A stretch of DNA of 64,000 bases, taken from positions 124,001 to 188,000 of the forward strand of contig CANQLV010000002.1 in assembly GCA_947624785.1 (NCBI GenBank), read 5' to 3'. The stretch comes from Akkermansia muciniphila. GTDB lineage: Bacteria > Verrucomicrobiota > Verrucomicrobiia > Verrucomicrobiales > Akkermansiaceae. Both the position numbers and the translations under genes were made by a program. The notes beneath the pieces were generated by a model that was given only the letters and a program-made list of their open reading frames with translations, made no database searches and had not been told where the DNA came from. This document shows, piece after piece, positions 32,395-41,400 of the stretch (within the stretch, counting starts at the first letter, position 1; the number at the start of each line of letters is the position of its first letter).

Positions 32395-32946
32395 ATGCCG
32401 GGAGGAAAACTGCTCTTGCCGGAATCGGAACGTCTGGCATTCCGGGCGTGGAAGGAAAAGGACTGGCCCTTTTTTGCGGCCATGAACGCCAATCCCCGCG
32501 TGATGCGTTTCTTCCCCTCCGTCATGACGGAGGAGGAATCCCGCGCCATGTGGAACCGTCTGCGGGCGGAACTGGATGAAAAGGGTTACGGGCTGTACGC
32601 CGTAGAGCTGAAATCTTCCGGTTCCCTCGTCGGCCTCCTCGGCTTTCATTGGGCGGATTTTAAAGCGGACTTCACGCCCTGTGTGGAAATAGGCTGGCGG
32701 CTTGTGCCGGAAGCCTGGGGGCATGGCTACGCCACGGAAGGGGCCGCGGCTTGTTTGGAGCACGGCTTTGCCCGGCTGGGCTTTGACCGGGTGTATTCCT
32801 TCACCGCCTGCGTGAATCTTCCTTCCCAGGCCGTGATGCAGCGTGCCGGAATGAGAAAAACGGCGGAATTCAATCATCCCAAAGTAGCTCCGGATTCCGT
32901 CCTGTATCCGCATGTGCTGTATGTAAGGGAAGCTCCCCAGACATGA
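32395..32946 (+). CDS. GNAT-family N-acetyltransferase (RimJ/RimL-like)
   Basis: A 183-residue acetyl-CoA-dependent transferase. It starts RLAFRAWKEKDWPFFAAMNA and includes the acetyl-CoA-binding region EIGWRLVPEAWGHGYATEGA, followed by LGFDRVYSFTACVNLPSQAVMQRAGMRK, all typical of the Acetyltransf_3 group. Relatives acetylate ribosomal protein N-termini or small molecules; the substrate here is unknown. It lies 4 bases after dnaE on the same strand. Confidence 0.88.
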   Translation: MPGGKLLLPESERLAFRAWKEKDWPFFAAMNANPRVMRFFPSVMTEEESRAMWNRLRAELDEKGYGLYAVELKSSGSLVGLLGFHWADFKADFTPCVEIGWRLVPEAWGHGYATEGAAACLEHGFARLGFDRVYSFTACVNLPSQAVMQRAGMRKTAEFNHPKVAPDSVLYPHVLYVREAPQT

Positions 32947-33103
32947 TTCCATGACGGGTTTCCGGTGGAGCCTGCCGGAGGCCGGCCGGACGGTCCATGC
33001 TTTTTAATTGTTCTGCCTGCCGGAAAGTAACTGGCGCGCTGCATTCCCGGTGAAATGGCCGGTGCGTTCTTTACGCTTGTTGCCGTTGCCGCCGTCCGGA
33101 AAA

Positions 33104-33142
33104 AATCAAACGGGCTGCAATCCCGGAGGAATGCAGCCCGTT
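33104..33142 (-). terminator. Rho-independent terminator of the autotransporter gene
   Basis: An 11-bp perfect stem (AACGGGCTGCA with TGCAGCCCGTT) and a 12-base loop, with a run of Ts on the minus strand after the hairpin. Confidence 0.85.
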
Positions 33143-33196
33143 GACTGGGCAAGGGGCGCAAGGCAGCGGGACGTACCCGCTACCGTCATGCGCGAC

Positions 33197-36100
33197 TTAG
33201 AAGGCGTAGCTCACCCCGGCGTTGACCCGGTGGTAGGTTGACTTGCTCCTGCCTTCGAATTCATAGCCGGCGTAGGCCGTCCATTTGGGGTTGATGACGA
33301 CGGTGCTGTTGTAATTGACGCGTACGGCGTTCCGGTCCGGGCGGGAGCCTCTCGCGGTCCAGCTGAAGTCGTTCAGCAGGCGCGTGGCCCTGGTTTCCGG
33401 ATTGTCGCGCACCACGTCGGGAACGTAGCTTACGGACAGGCTGTTCACCCACAGCACGCCGTTGCTGAATTGCAGGGCCTTGCTGACGCCTACGCCCACG
33501 GGCAGGCTCAGGTTCTTCAGATTTCCGCGGTCGAAGTGTCGGGCGTCATATCCCGTTTCCGTGAAGGAATTCTGGTTGACCTGGGTGTACTCGATTCCCA
33601 GGAAGGGGGAGAGCGTCCAGCCCTTGTTCAGGCTGTGGTCCCACGTGGCCTGAAGAGTGGCGAAGCCCATTCTGTTCTGCCATTTGCCGTGGGAAGCTCC
33701 TCCGTCATAATAGGAGTCCAGCTTGTTGGTCGTCCAGCCGAAGCCGGCTGTTCCGCTGATGGTCAGCATGTCCTTGGGCGCCAGCTGCTTTCTCCATGCT
33801 CCATACAGCAGGGCAACGTAGGAGGTCTGGTCCACTTCGCTGGGCCAGCTGCGGCTCTTGTTGGTGCCGTACAGGTTGCCGAAGGCTGCGCCCAGAATGG
33901 CGTTCGGGGTGAACCTGCGGTCCGCGCCCACGGCATAGCCGCCGCCATTGTAGTCATAGCCGTCAATGCCGTCGCGGGTGGCGTGGTAGGTGAAGTCTCC
34001 CATTCCCTTGATCCAGAAGTTGTTCTTCGGGCCCATCAGGAACCGGGTGATGCCCACCTGGCCCAGAGCGGCATTGGAAACGGACTTCATGTTGGAAGCG
34101 GAGCTCCACATGGAGTTGCCGATGTCCGCCCCGTCCAGTTCCGGGAGAATCTCTTCAATGCCGGCGGTGGGGTTCCAGACGGCGTACAGATGGTCGTTGA
34201 TTCCATCTCCGTCCAGGTCTTCCCATTCCTTGGTCCAGTACCCTTCGTAGGTATAGGGGGAGTTGACCGTATTGGTTCCGGTGGCTGTGGAATAGATGTC
34301 GTCAAAATCCCCTGAAGTTCCGGGAATGGCCGCTTCCCCGATGTCCATGGCCAGGAAGCGCTGCTTCTCGGCCCATCTCTTGTGGGCGTAATCCTCCAGG
34401 GAATCCGCCACTCCCATGGATCCGCCCAGCGTGTGGCTGTTGGCTTGCTCGATGCTGAGGCCGGAGCTGTAATCGTCCATGAAGGGGCGGAAGTCAAAGA
34501 TGACGCCCTTGCTGATGTCGATCGTATCCGCATGGAAGGCGGCTCCCCTTCCGGTTCTCAGGGTCACACCGGATTCAATGGTGATGTTCCTGCTGTTTAC
34601 GGAACTGTTTCCCGTGATTTCCAGAACTCCCTTGTTCACAGTGAAGGAGGAGTCTTTGGTGAGGTCCTTGTTGCCGTACGTCACGCCGTCTTCCAGAATC
34701 AGGGTTCCATCGTACAAGGTGGTTTTTCCGCTGACGTTGAAGTACTTGGACTCTGCCAGCCGGTTCTGCCAGTCGGCTTCCGTTTCTTCGGCGCCCTGGG
34801 TGATCAGCTTGTCCGCCTCCGCTCCGGAAAAGCGGATGGTTCCGGTGAATTCCGGAGCCGTTCCGTCGTACGGCGAGGCGTCCACTCCTTCGGACTTGTT
34901 GAAGTCATAAACGATGTTGTCGTACTCCTCTCCGTCGCCTTCATTCCGGAAGGGGTCGTAGAAGGTAACCGTCCGTCCTTCCTGCGCGCGGAGCACCACG
35001 CTGTCCATGGAAGCGCTTCCGTTGGTTCCGAACACCAGGGAGTTCAGGATGGGGTTGGCCCCTCCGCGTTTTTCCGTGTTGCCTTTCACGATGATGTCCC
35101 CCTGGTCAGCGGAAAAGACGGCATCCTTGTAATAGAGGAGCATGGCTCCCGCAATACCGTCAACGGAGTTGTTCTCAATAAGCACGCCGCCGCGGTTGTT
35201 GATGAACTCCAGGCCGTTGGCCCCCTGAAGAGCTCCCACGTCCCATTTGGCCGAGTTGCCGGAGATGGTGACCTTCCCGGTATTGACGAAGGATGTTTTT
35301 CCGTCCACCAGGAGGGCCCCATATCCGTAATCCGTGGATTTGTTGCCGGAAATGGAGATATCTCCCGTGTTGGCAAAGGACAGGTTCCCGTGGAACTGCC
35401 CCACGCCGTAGTGCCATCCCGCCGTATTGTTGTCCATGGTGATGTTTCCGGTCCGGGTGAACGAGGTATTACCGGTCACCTCAATGGCGCCGTTGTACTG
35501 GTCTGCGCTGTTCCCGGAAAGGGAAATGTTCCCTGCCTCCGTCACGCTGAACGTGCCGTAAAAGCGCAGGGCTCCGTTGGAGCCCTTGGTGGAGTTTCCT
35601 GCCACGGTGATGTCCCCGTTGTTGCTGAATGTGGTGTTGCCGAAGACGGCCACACCCCCCATTTGCTTGTCCGAGCTGTTTCCTGAAATGGTGATGTCCC
35701 CCGTATTGGTGACGTTCCAGTCGTTGCTGATCCAGCCCACGGCATACGTATTATCCGCGTGGTTGTTGATGAAGGTGATGGACCCGACGTTGTCGATGTT
35801 GAGGCTTCCGCTGACGCCGAATGCCCCGGCGCTGTTGCTGGCTTGGTTGCCTTCAAAGCGCAGGTCTCCTCCGATATTGGAGATGTCCAGGTCCTGTCCG
35901 CTGTAAACGGCCCCGAAGTTGCCGTTCCAGTCAGAGGTCAGCTCTCCGGCGTCCGCCCGGTTGTTCCTGAAAATCACGTCTCCGGTAACGCCGTCTATTT
36001 TCATGCCGCCTCCGGTATTTTCCTGGCCGTCTACGGTGCCTGCATACGCGTAAATGGCTCCGGCTATCCATGCGGAATTGTTTTCAAAGGTCATGTTTCC

Positions 36101-36850
36101 GGTAACGTTCTGGAACGTCAGCGCATATTCCCCGGCGGGGATGTAGGCCTTGGTTGCCGTAGAGGTGGAATCATGCGCGCCTGCGTAGATAGCGCCCCCG
36201 ATATTGGCGTGGGCGCTCGTGGGCGAGTGTCCGGTGGAGTTTCCGCTGAACAGGATGGACTTGGTGTTTTCAAAGTCGATTTTCCCCCAGGTAAACAGGG
36301 CGCCTCCCAGGGCCTGCCCCTGCTGGCTGTCGTCACCCAGCATGTTGTTGGTGAAGGAAATGTTGCCCATGCGGGAGAAGGTGATGTCACCCCTCGCGTT
36401 CACGGCTCCCCCGGCATTCGTATCCGCATTCACGATGGACTTGCAGTTATTGAAGGAAAGGTCGCCCATGTCCGTAAAGGTGAGCGTTTCTCCGCGGATG
36501 GCGCCTCCGCCTTCGTTGTCATTGACCCAGCGGTCGCTGTGGATGGAGGAACAATCGTCAAAACTCATGGACATTCCCGTGCCGGTAAATGTCATGACGG
36601 ATTCGCTGGCGGGCCGGGTGTAATCCGCCAGCTGATTGAAGAAGACGCTTCCTGCGAAGACGGTGTCTTCCGTCCGGAATCCGGAAAAGCTCAGGTCCTC
36701 CTTCAAGGTGTAAGTGATGCTGTCCTGCGTCTCCTGGCGCGTATCAACGATGCCCTGATAGAGGTCTTCAGCCTGCTGGGCTGTTCCCGTCTGAGCCAGG
36801 GAGGCTGTCATCAGAAGAAGGATGGCGGATACTGCAAATTTTGGTTTCAT
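33197..36850 (-). CDS. Pmp-like autotransporter with beta-barrel domain
   Basis: A 1217-residue surface protein predicted to pass its N-terminal passenger through its own C-terminal barrel. Residues 1-24 form a signal peptide (KFAVSAILLLMTASLAQTGTA). The passenger (about 50-650) is built of short repeats with GGAI/GGAV/GGAL and FxxN motifs (GGAIRGE, GGALFTWG, GGAIYAGA, FENN, FRNN, FINN), the signature of chlamydial polymorphic membrane proteins. A more regular run (NTGDITISGN and variants) continues the beta-helix. A linker with YDPF and KTTLYDGTLILEDG precedes the barrel (about 930-1217), which ends in the expected aromatic NAGVSYAF. Adhesion is the likely role, by analogy. Its terminator is clear; the leader holds a 14-bp palindrome. 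Confidence 0.9.
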   Translation of the reverse strand: MKPKFAVSAILLLMTASLAQTGTAQQAEDLYQGIVDTRQETQDSITYTLKEDLSFSGFRTEDTVFAGSVFFNQLADYTRPASESVMTFTGTGMSMSFDDCSSIHSDRWVNDNEGGGAIRGETLTFTDMGDLSFNNCKSIVNADTNAGGAVNARGDITFSRMGNISFTNNMLGDDSQQGQALGGALFTWGKIDFENTKSILFSGNSTGHSPTSAHANIGGAIYAGAHDSTSTATKAYIPAGEYALTFQNVTGNMTFENNSAWIAGAIYAYAGTVDGQENTGGGMKIDGVTGDVIFRNNRADAGELTSDWNGNFGAVYSGQDLDISNIGGDLRFEGNQASNSAGAFGVSGSLNIDNVGSITFINNHADNTYAVGWISNDWNVTNTGDITISGNSSDKQMGGVAVFGNTTFSNNGDITVAGNSTKGSNGALRFYGTFSVTEAGNISLSGNSADQYNGAIEVTGNTSFTRTGNITMDNNTAGWHYGVGQFHGNLSFANTGDISISGNKSTDYGYGALLVDGKTSFVNTGKVTISGNSAKWDVGALQGANGLEFINNRGGVLIENNSVDGIAGAMLLYYKDAVFSADQGDIIVKGNTEKRGGANPILNSLVFGTNGSASMDSVVLRAQEGRTVTFYDPFRNEGDGEEYDNIVYDFNKSEGVDASPYDGTAPEFTGTIRFSGAEADKLITQGAEETEADWQNRLAESKYFNVSGKTTLYDGTLILEDGVTYGNKDLTKDSSFTVNKGVLEITGNSSVNSRNITIESGVTLRTGRGAAFHADTIDISKGVIFDFRPFMDDYSSGLSIEQANSHTLGGSMGVADSLEDYAHKRWAEKQRFLAMDIGEAAIPGTSGDFDDIYSTATGTNTVNSPYTYEGYWTKEWEDLDGDGINDHLYAVWNPTAGIEEILPELDGADIGNSMWSSASNMKSVSNAALGQVGITRFLMGPKNNFWIKGMGDFTYHATRDGIDGYDYNGGGYAVGADRRFTPNAILGAAFGNLYGTNKSRSWPSEVDQTSYVALLYGAWRKQLAPKDMLTISGTAGFGWTTNKLDSYYDGGASHGKWQNRMGFATLQATWDHSLNKGWTLSPFLGIEYTQVNQNSFTETGYDARHFDRGNLKNLSLPVGVGVSKALQFSNGVLWVNSLSVSYVPDVVRDNPETRATRLLNDFSWTARGSRPDRNAVRVNYNSTVVINPKWTAYAGYEFEGRSKSTYHRVNAGVSYAF

Positions 36851-37323
36851 TAGTATGCGGTAAGGTTCTTTGTTAGGTACCAGGCCTGAGCCGTCTTTTG
36901 CCCGGGCGCCCGGGTGGGGGCTTTTGCGCGCGCTGGCACTGGCGTCTGGAAACTATAAGAGTCTTTTGAGCGCGTTTTTTCTCAATGGATGTCATGCTGT
37001 GCAACAAGGCTCTTCTAACATATTATTCCGCTTGGCCGTTGAAGCTGAAAATGTCCGGCCCCCTCATCTGTGAAAATATGGCCTGTGTCATACATAGGGT
37101 ATTTTATGAGTGTAGGTCAGGAAATATAACAAAATTTGTAATTTAATGATTTTTAGTAACGCATGAATAATAAAATAAAACTTGTTCCTGTATTTTTATA
37201 GAAAAGTTATACAGAGGTGAATGACAATAGAAATATGAACACTTTTGTTTGTGGAAGCTTCTATCCTTCATGCGGGCGGTCTTTCACGGCTGGCCCGGAA
37301 ACGATGAAACAATAGATACCGTC
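36851..37323. other. 473-base divergent intergenic region, autotransporter/gadB
   Basis: No convincing gene. The left part is GC-rich with a 14-bp palindrome CCCGGGCGCCCGGG at 36901-36914, in the autotransporter leader. The right part (about 37075-37250) is strikingly AT-rich and probably holds the gadB promoter and regulator sites. I found no promoter pair with standard spacing that I would defend. Confidence 0.6.
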
Positions 37324-38724
37324 ATGTTTGATCCAAATCAAAAACCCGATACAGCCCGGGCAGAAAATTCCATTTTCGGCTCTCCGGAAGCAGACAACCT
37401 CCTACCCAAGGATCAGTTCCCGGATTACGCCATGCGTGCGGAGGACGCCTTCCAACTGGTGTCCGATGAATTGATGCTGGACGGCAATGCCCGCCAGAAC
37501 CTTGCCACTTTCTGCCAGACGTGGGATGAAAAGCAGGTCAGGATGCTGATGAATATCAGCATTAACAAGAATATGATCGACAAGGATGAATATCCCCAGA
37601 CAGCCGCTATTGAAATGCGCTGTGCTGCCATCATTGCCAACCTTTGGAACGCCAGCCAGGATGAAAAACCCATCGGCTGTTCCACCATCGGTTCCAGTGA
37701 AGCGTGCATGCTCGGGGGTATGGCCGCCCTGTGGCGCTGGAGAGCCCGCCAGAAAGCTGCCGGCAAACCCACGGACAAGCCCAACCTGGTGTGCGGACCC
37801 GTCCAGATCTGCTGGCACAAGTTCTGCCGCTACTGGGACATTGAGATGCGTGAAATCCCCATGTCACCCGGAAAATGGAAAATGGATGTGGACAGCATGC
37901 TGGAACAGATTGATGAAAACACCATTGTGGTGGTTCCCACGTTCGGCGTGACCTATACGGGCGCTTATGAGTTGCCGGCGGAGATTGCCAAGGCTCTGGA
38001 TGATTATGAAGACAGAACCGGCATTAGCGTGGACATTCACGTGGACGGCGCCAGCGGCGGCTTCCTGGCCCCGTTCTGCGCCCCGGACATTGTCTTTGAC
38101 TTCCGCATTCCCCGCGTCAAGTCCATCAGCGCATCCGGCCACAAGTACGGCTTGGCTCCGCTCGGAGTGGGCTGGGTGGTGTGGAGAGATATTTCCGACC
38201 TGCCCGAAGGGTTGATTTTCAACGTCAACTATCTTGGCGGGGAAATCCCCAACTTCGCCATCAACTTCTCACGGCCGGCCGGACAGATTATCTGCCAGTA
38301 TTATGACTTCATCCGCTTGGGCAAGGAAGGATATACCAATATCCATACGCAGGCCTACGATGTGGCGAAGTACATTTCAGACGAAGTTTCCAAACTTGGA
38401 CCGTACGAATTCATTTGCACGGGTGATCCGGAAAAGGGCATTCCCGCCGTCTGCTTCTTCATCAAGGATGGAGCCAAGACGAACTATACCCTCTTCGACC
38501 TCTCGGACAAGCTGAGAACCCGCGGCTGGCAGGTGCCTGCCTTCACCCTCCCTGCCAATTGCCAGGATACGGTGGTGATGCGCGTCATGGTCCGCCAGGG
38601 CTTCACCAAGGACTTGGCAGACCTGTTCCTGGAAGACTTCAAGCGCATGGTTGATTTCTTCGAGAAACACCCGGTCACCTCTCCGATGACTGCGGAAGAA
38701 GGCACGGCCTTCCACCACTCCTGA
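37324..38724 (+). CDS. gadB: Glutamate decarboxylase
   Basis: A PLP enzyme that converts glutamate to GABA and CO2, consuming a proton; the usual role is acid resistance. From ATG 37324 the protein is 466 residues and aligns by eye with E. coli GadB along its whole length. The track start at 37249 is a TTG with no family support. Signature blocks are [60 protein letters not shown] and [15 protein letters not shown], whose Lys (about residue 277) would bind PLP. The C-terminus ends in FHHS, echoing the His-containing tail of GadB. No gadC-type glutamate/GABA antiporter lies in the window. A strong terminator follows. Confidence 0.96.
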   Translation: MFDPNQKPDTARAENSIFGSPEADNLLPKDQFPDYAMRAEDAFQLVSDELMLDGNARQNLATFCQTWDEKQVRMLMNISINKNMIDKDEYPQTAAIEMRCAAIIANLWNASQDEKPIGCSTIGSSEACMLGGMAALWRWRARQKAAGKPTDKPNLVCGPVQICWHKFCRYWDIEMREIPMSPGKWKMDVDSMLEQIDENTIVVVPTFGVTYTGAYELPAEIAKALDDYEDRTGISVDIHVDGASGGFLAPFCAPDIVFDFRIPRVKSISASGHKYGLAPLGVGWVVWRDISDLPEGLIFNVNYLGGEIPNFAINFSRPAGQIICQYYDFIRLGKEGYTNIHTQAYDVAKYISDEVSKLGPYEFICTGDPEKGIPAVCFFIKDGAKTNYTLFDLSDKLRTRGWQVPAFTLPANCQDTVVMRVMVRQGFTKDLADLFLEDFKRMVDFFEKHPVTSPMTAEEGTAFHHS

Positions 38725-38777
38725 TGGAAGCTCCGCAGAGTAATTTTTGTTGGATGAATAAGTGTGTGTAAGCGCAG

Positions 38778-38829
38778 CTCCGCAGTTGTCAAGGTTTGTG
38801 CGTGGACCTGGCAGCTGCGGAGTTTTTTT
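38778..38829 (+). terminator. Rho-independent terminator of gadB
   Basis: CTCCGCAG (38778-38785) pairs with CTGCGGAG (38815-38822) over a long, partly paired loop and is followed by seven Ts. Confidence 0.8.
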
Positions 38830-39501
38830 ATGCTCCGGCGGCGGCATGATCGCGGCTTCTGCTGCGGATGAACGCGGGCTGCTCCGGGAGCGTTTCTGAA
38901 AGGGAGGCGTGAAACCGGGCTGGTCTTTTCGTTCCGTCTCCGGAATTCGCGGAGTGCCGTGTTTCCGAGCTTCTTCATGAAATCCCGTGCGTTCCCCGTC
39001 TTCTTATAAAAAAGAACCGGGGATTTTGTTATTCCAGCATTCTCCGTTTCGTCTGGGGAAAGGCATGCTTCCGCAAGGTTTCTTGCATCCTTCTTTCGGA
39101 AGGGCGGAAGTTGGGAGGTAGTGCTGCCTGCGTATAGATTCGGGATTCGCCTGTTTGAGGAGCCATCTTCCCTGAAAGAAAAGTTGCTGCGTTTCAAAGC
39201 CTGGCGCGTTGCCGCCATGTCCGGACAGGAGGAATTGATAAAAACCGTCCGGTTTTTTCATGCCGCCGGATTGCAGACCCTGAGGAGATTCCGGAAGGAA
39301 ACAGAGCGGCTGCTGCTGATTCCCTGGTCCGCTTACATGATGCCCCGTCGCGGACGCATTTCCGGCTGGAGCCGAATAATAGATTCAAAAAACCTGTATC
39401 TGCCGCTTTCACGCAATCGGGAAAAAGCAGGGAACAACCCCGGTCATGAGTCTTCCGTCCATCCTCAAATCCGGAATGAAGCGGAAGGCGTGGAATGGCG
39501 C
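38830..39501. other. 672-base region without a convincing gene
   Basis: ORFs crossing this stretch (38484-39218 minus, 39121-40284 plus) are mostly shadows of neighbouring genes and their unique parts show no family-like sequence. A very short-looped inverted repeat (AAAACCG/CGGTTTT, 39241-39256) is present and could weakly terminate the amidase transcript. The stretch may be the residue of a lost gene. Confidence 0.5.
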
Positions 39502-40233
39502 TTAGCTGATGCAGCGGTAATAGTAATCCACGCGGGAAATGAACCAGGACCATTTGAAGCCGGGCTTGCCGTTGTCCAGCAGCAGGTGCGGGCAGCGTTT
39601 TCCGGTCCAGTAGTAATGCGGCACGATGTTCCGCAGGGGGATATCGTGGGCGTACATGTTGTAGGCGGCCAGCTTGGCGGCGCGGTCAAAGGTCTTGACG
39701 ATGCTCTGTCCCCGCTTTTCGCACATTTCAATGCCGATGGAGTACATGTCCCCGGGGCCGCCCCGGTCCGCGTGGCGTCCCGTTTCATTCAGGGGGATGT
39801 GCTGCATGGCTACATACGGATCCACCGTGTAATGCCAGTTGCAGCGCAGGGCTCCGTTATTCAGCGCGCGGGCGTGCTGCATGGCGTCTGCGGACGGGTT
39901 TTCAGTGTTGTGCATGGTGATGAAGCGCGGCTTCATCCGGGAAGAGCGCTGCCGGAGCGGGGAAGAACGGGGCATGAACATCGGCCGGACGTTGCATTCC
40001 GCCAGCAGCTGCCGCGGAGAACGCTTCACCACGGGGACACCGGAGGGCTTGAAGGAAATCATGGGCGCCATTCCGGCTTTGCCGGAGGGTTCCGAACAAC
40101 TGGTCAGGGCCAGCAGGGCGGCGGCTTCCAGCAGGAAGGTTCTGCGGTCCATGCCCTGGACTTTCTCCAGCATGGGCTGGAGCTGTCCGGAAACGCGGGC
40201 AAGATAAGTGGCGATGGTGGAAATGTTGCTCAT
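39502..40233 (-). CDS. N-acetylmuramoyl-L-alanine amidase-like protein (Amidase_2 fold)
   Basis: A 243-residue predicted zinc amidase cutting between MurNAc and the stem peptide. An internal MDRRTFLLEAAALLALTSC carries a twin-arginine-like pair and a possible lipobox, so export (perhaps as a lipoprotein) is likely; ATG 40152 would start directly at it, and I keep the longer frame only because nothing decides. The Amidase_2 core has ITMHNTENPSAD with the first zinc His, ALRCNWHYTVDPYVAMQHIP, GDMYSIGIEMCEKRG, and HYYWTGKRCPHLLL for the last ligand region. The C-terminal ISRVDYYYRCIS is unremarkable. Family call good, exact start uncertain. Confidence 0.82.
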   Translation of the reverse strand: MSNISTIATYLARVSGQLQPMLEKVQGMDRRTFLLEAAALLALTSCSEPSGKAGMAPMISFKPSGVPVVKRSPRQLLAECNVRPMFMPRSSPLRQRSSRMKPRFITMHNTENPSADAMQHARALNNGALRCNWHYTVDPYVAMQHIPLNETGRHADRGGPGDMYSIGIEMCEKRGQSIVKTFDRAAKLAAYNMYAHDIPLRNIVPHYYWTGKRCPHLLLDNGKPGFKWSWFISRVDYYYRCIS

Positions 40234-40380
40234 ACGGCGGCCGGGAGGTGGGGGATTTACAGCACGGATGCGGGAAAAGTTTAGTTCACGCTAAGATTCA
40301 CCTTTCTTCTTTGCAACGAAAAAGTGTGAAAGCTTTAGCTTTGTGCTGAATTCTTCACGCTTTTTGTCATATTGGGCCGT

Positions 40381-41325
40381 TCAAACCGTTGTTGAGAGCA
40401 GAACGGTATCCGGTTCCGCGGCAGTGACGGCGTCCGCATTTGCCGGGGAAAGGATGAATTCCCCCTGCCGCGCCGTTTTTCCGTCCCAGGACACGGAGCC
40501 GTGGAGAACCGTGAAGATGGCGAAGCGGGAGGCGTCCGGCTGGGAGAACCGTTCTCCCTTGTCCAGCCGGTGTTCCTCCAGGGTGAAATGCGGCATTTCC
40601 GTCAGGTAGCCGGGCTGCCGGCAGAGCTCCCGGAATTCCGCGATGGAATCCAGCGCCTGTTCCATGTGCAGTTCCCGTCCCTGTCCGTAAGCGTCCGTCC
40701 GGTTCCAGTCGTAAAGGCGGTAGGTGGTGTCGCTGTTCTGCTGGATTTCCGCAATGAGGTGTCCGGCGCCGATGGCGTGAACCAGGCCTGCGGGAATGTA
40801 AAGATGTTCCCCCTTCTCCAGATGGGTGGAGCGTATCAGTTGCTCCATTTGGCCCGTTTCCGCCGCCCGGCGTATGTCTGCGGGCGTAGCGGCTTCCTCC
40901 ATTCCTCCGTAAATCAGGGCATCCGGGTCCGCATGCAGCACGTACCATACCTCGTTTTTAACCTCTCCCCGCCGTGCTGCCGCCGTGCGTTCCGGGGGAT
41001 GCACCTGGACGGAAAGGTTCTCACGGGCGTCCAGAATTTTACAGAGCAGGGGAAAACGCGGAAAACGTTCGTAACCGGGGCCGAAGATTTCTTCCCTCCG
41101 TTCTTTCCACAGCCGGTGCAGGGGCATTCCTTCCCATTCGCCTTCCCTCACCGTGCTCATGGCTTCCGGGCGGTCGCTGACTTCCCAGGCTTCTCCGTAG
41201 GCCGTTTCCCGGTCGGGCAGTTCCCGGCCCAGCATGGTTCTCATGTGCTGGCCGCCCCAGATGCGCGGCTGGTAAATGGAATGGAATCGGAAAGGCTGCA
41301 TCGTAATAACGGGAGCGTAGGCCAT
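40381..41325 (-). CDS. manA: Mannose-6-phosphate isomerase, class I
   Basis: Interconverts fructose-6-phosphate and mannose-6-phosphate, feeding GDP-mannose synthesis or mannose use. The 314-residue product is of the short Firmicutes-like type I form. ATG 41301 (MQPFRFHSIYQPRIWGG) fits the family start better than the track ATG at 41325. Zinc-site blocks are LSVQVHPPE and KNEVWYVL, and the later GLVHAIG; IYIPAG-like LYIPAGLVHA is present. The nearby gmd and fcl use GDP-mannose, so this gene plausibly supplies that route, although it is not in their operon. Confidence 0.92.
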   Translation of the reverse strand: MAYAPVITMQPFRFHSIYQPRIWGGQHMRTMLGRELPDRETAYGEAWEVSDRPEAMSTVREGEWEGMPLHRLWKERREEIFGPGYERFPRFPLLCKILDARENLSVQVHPPERTAAARRGEVKNEVWYVLHADPDALIYGGMEEAATPADIRRAAETGQMEQLIRSTHLEKGEHLYIPAGLVHAIGAGHLIAEIQQNSDTTYRLYDWNRTDAYGQGRELHMEQALDSIAEFRELCRQPGYLTEMPHFTLEEHRLDKGERFSQPDASRFAIFTVLHGSVSWDGKTARQGEFILSPANADAVTAAEPDTVLLSTTV

Positions 41326-41343
41326 CTTTTACGGACGGGCAAG

Positions 41344-41372
41344 TAAAATGCCCGCAGGAGGCCTGCGGGCAT
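41344..41372 (-). terminator. Terminator downstream of the 41401-42648 gene
   Basis: An 11-bp perfect stem (ATGCCCGCAGG with CCTGCGGGCAT) with a 3-base loop, followed on the minus strand by TTTTAC. Confidence 0.7.
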
Positions 41373-41400
41373 GAAGGGAGGAAAATCGGGGAGTTCCCGG

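Noticed and set aside
39121-40284. 387-residue plus-strand ORF
   Set aside because: Its second half is antisense to the amidase gene and the first half has no family-like sequence.
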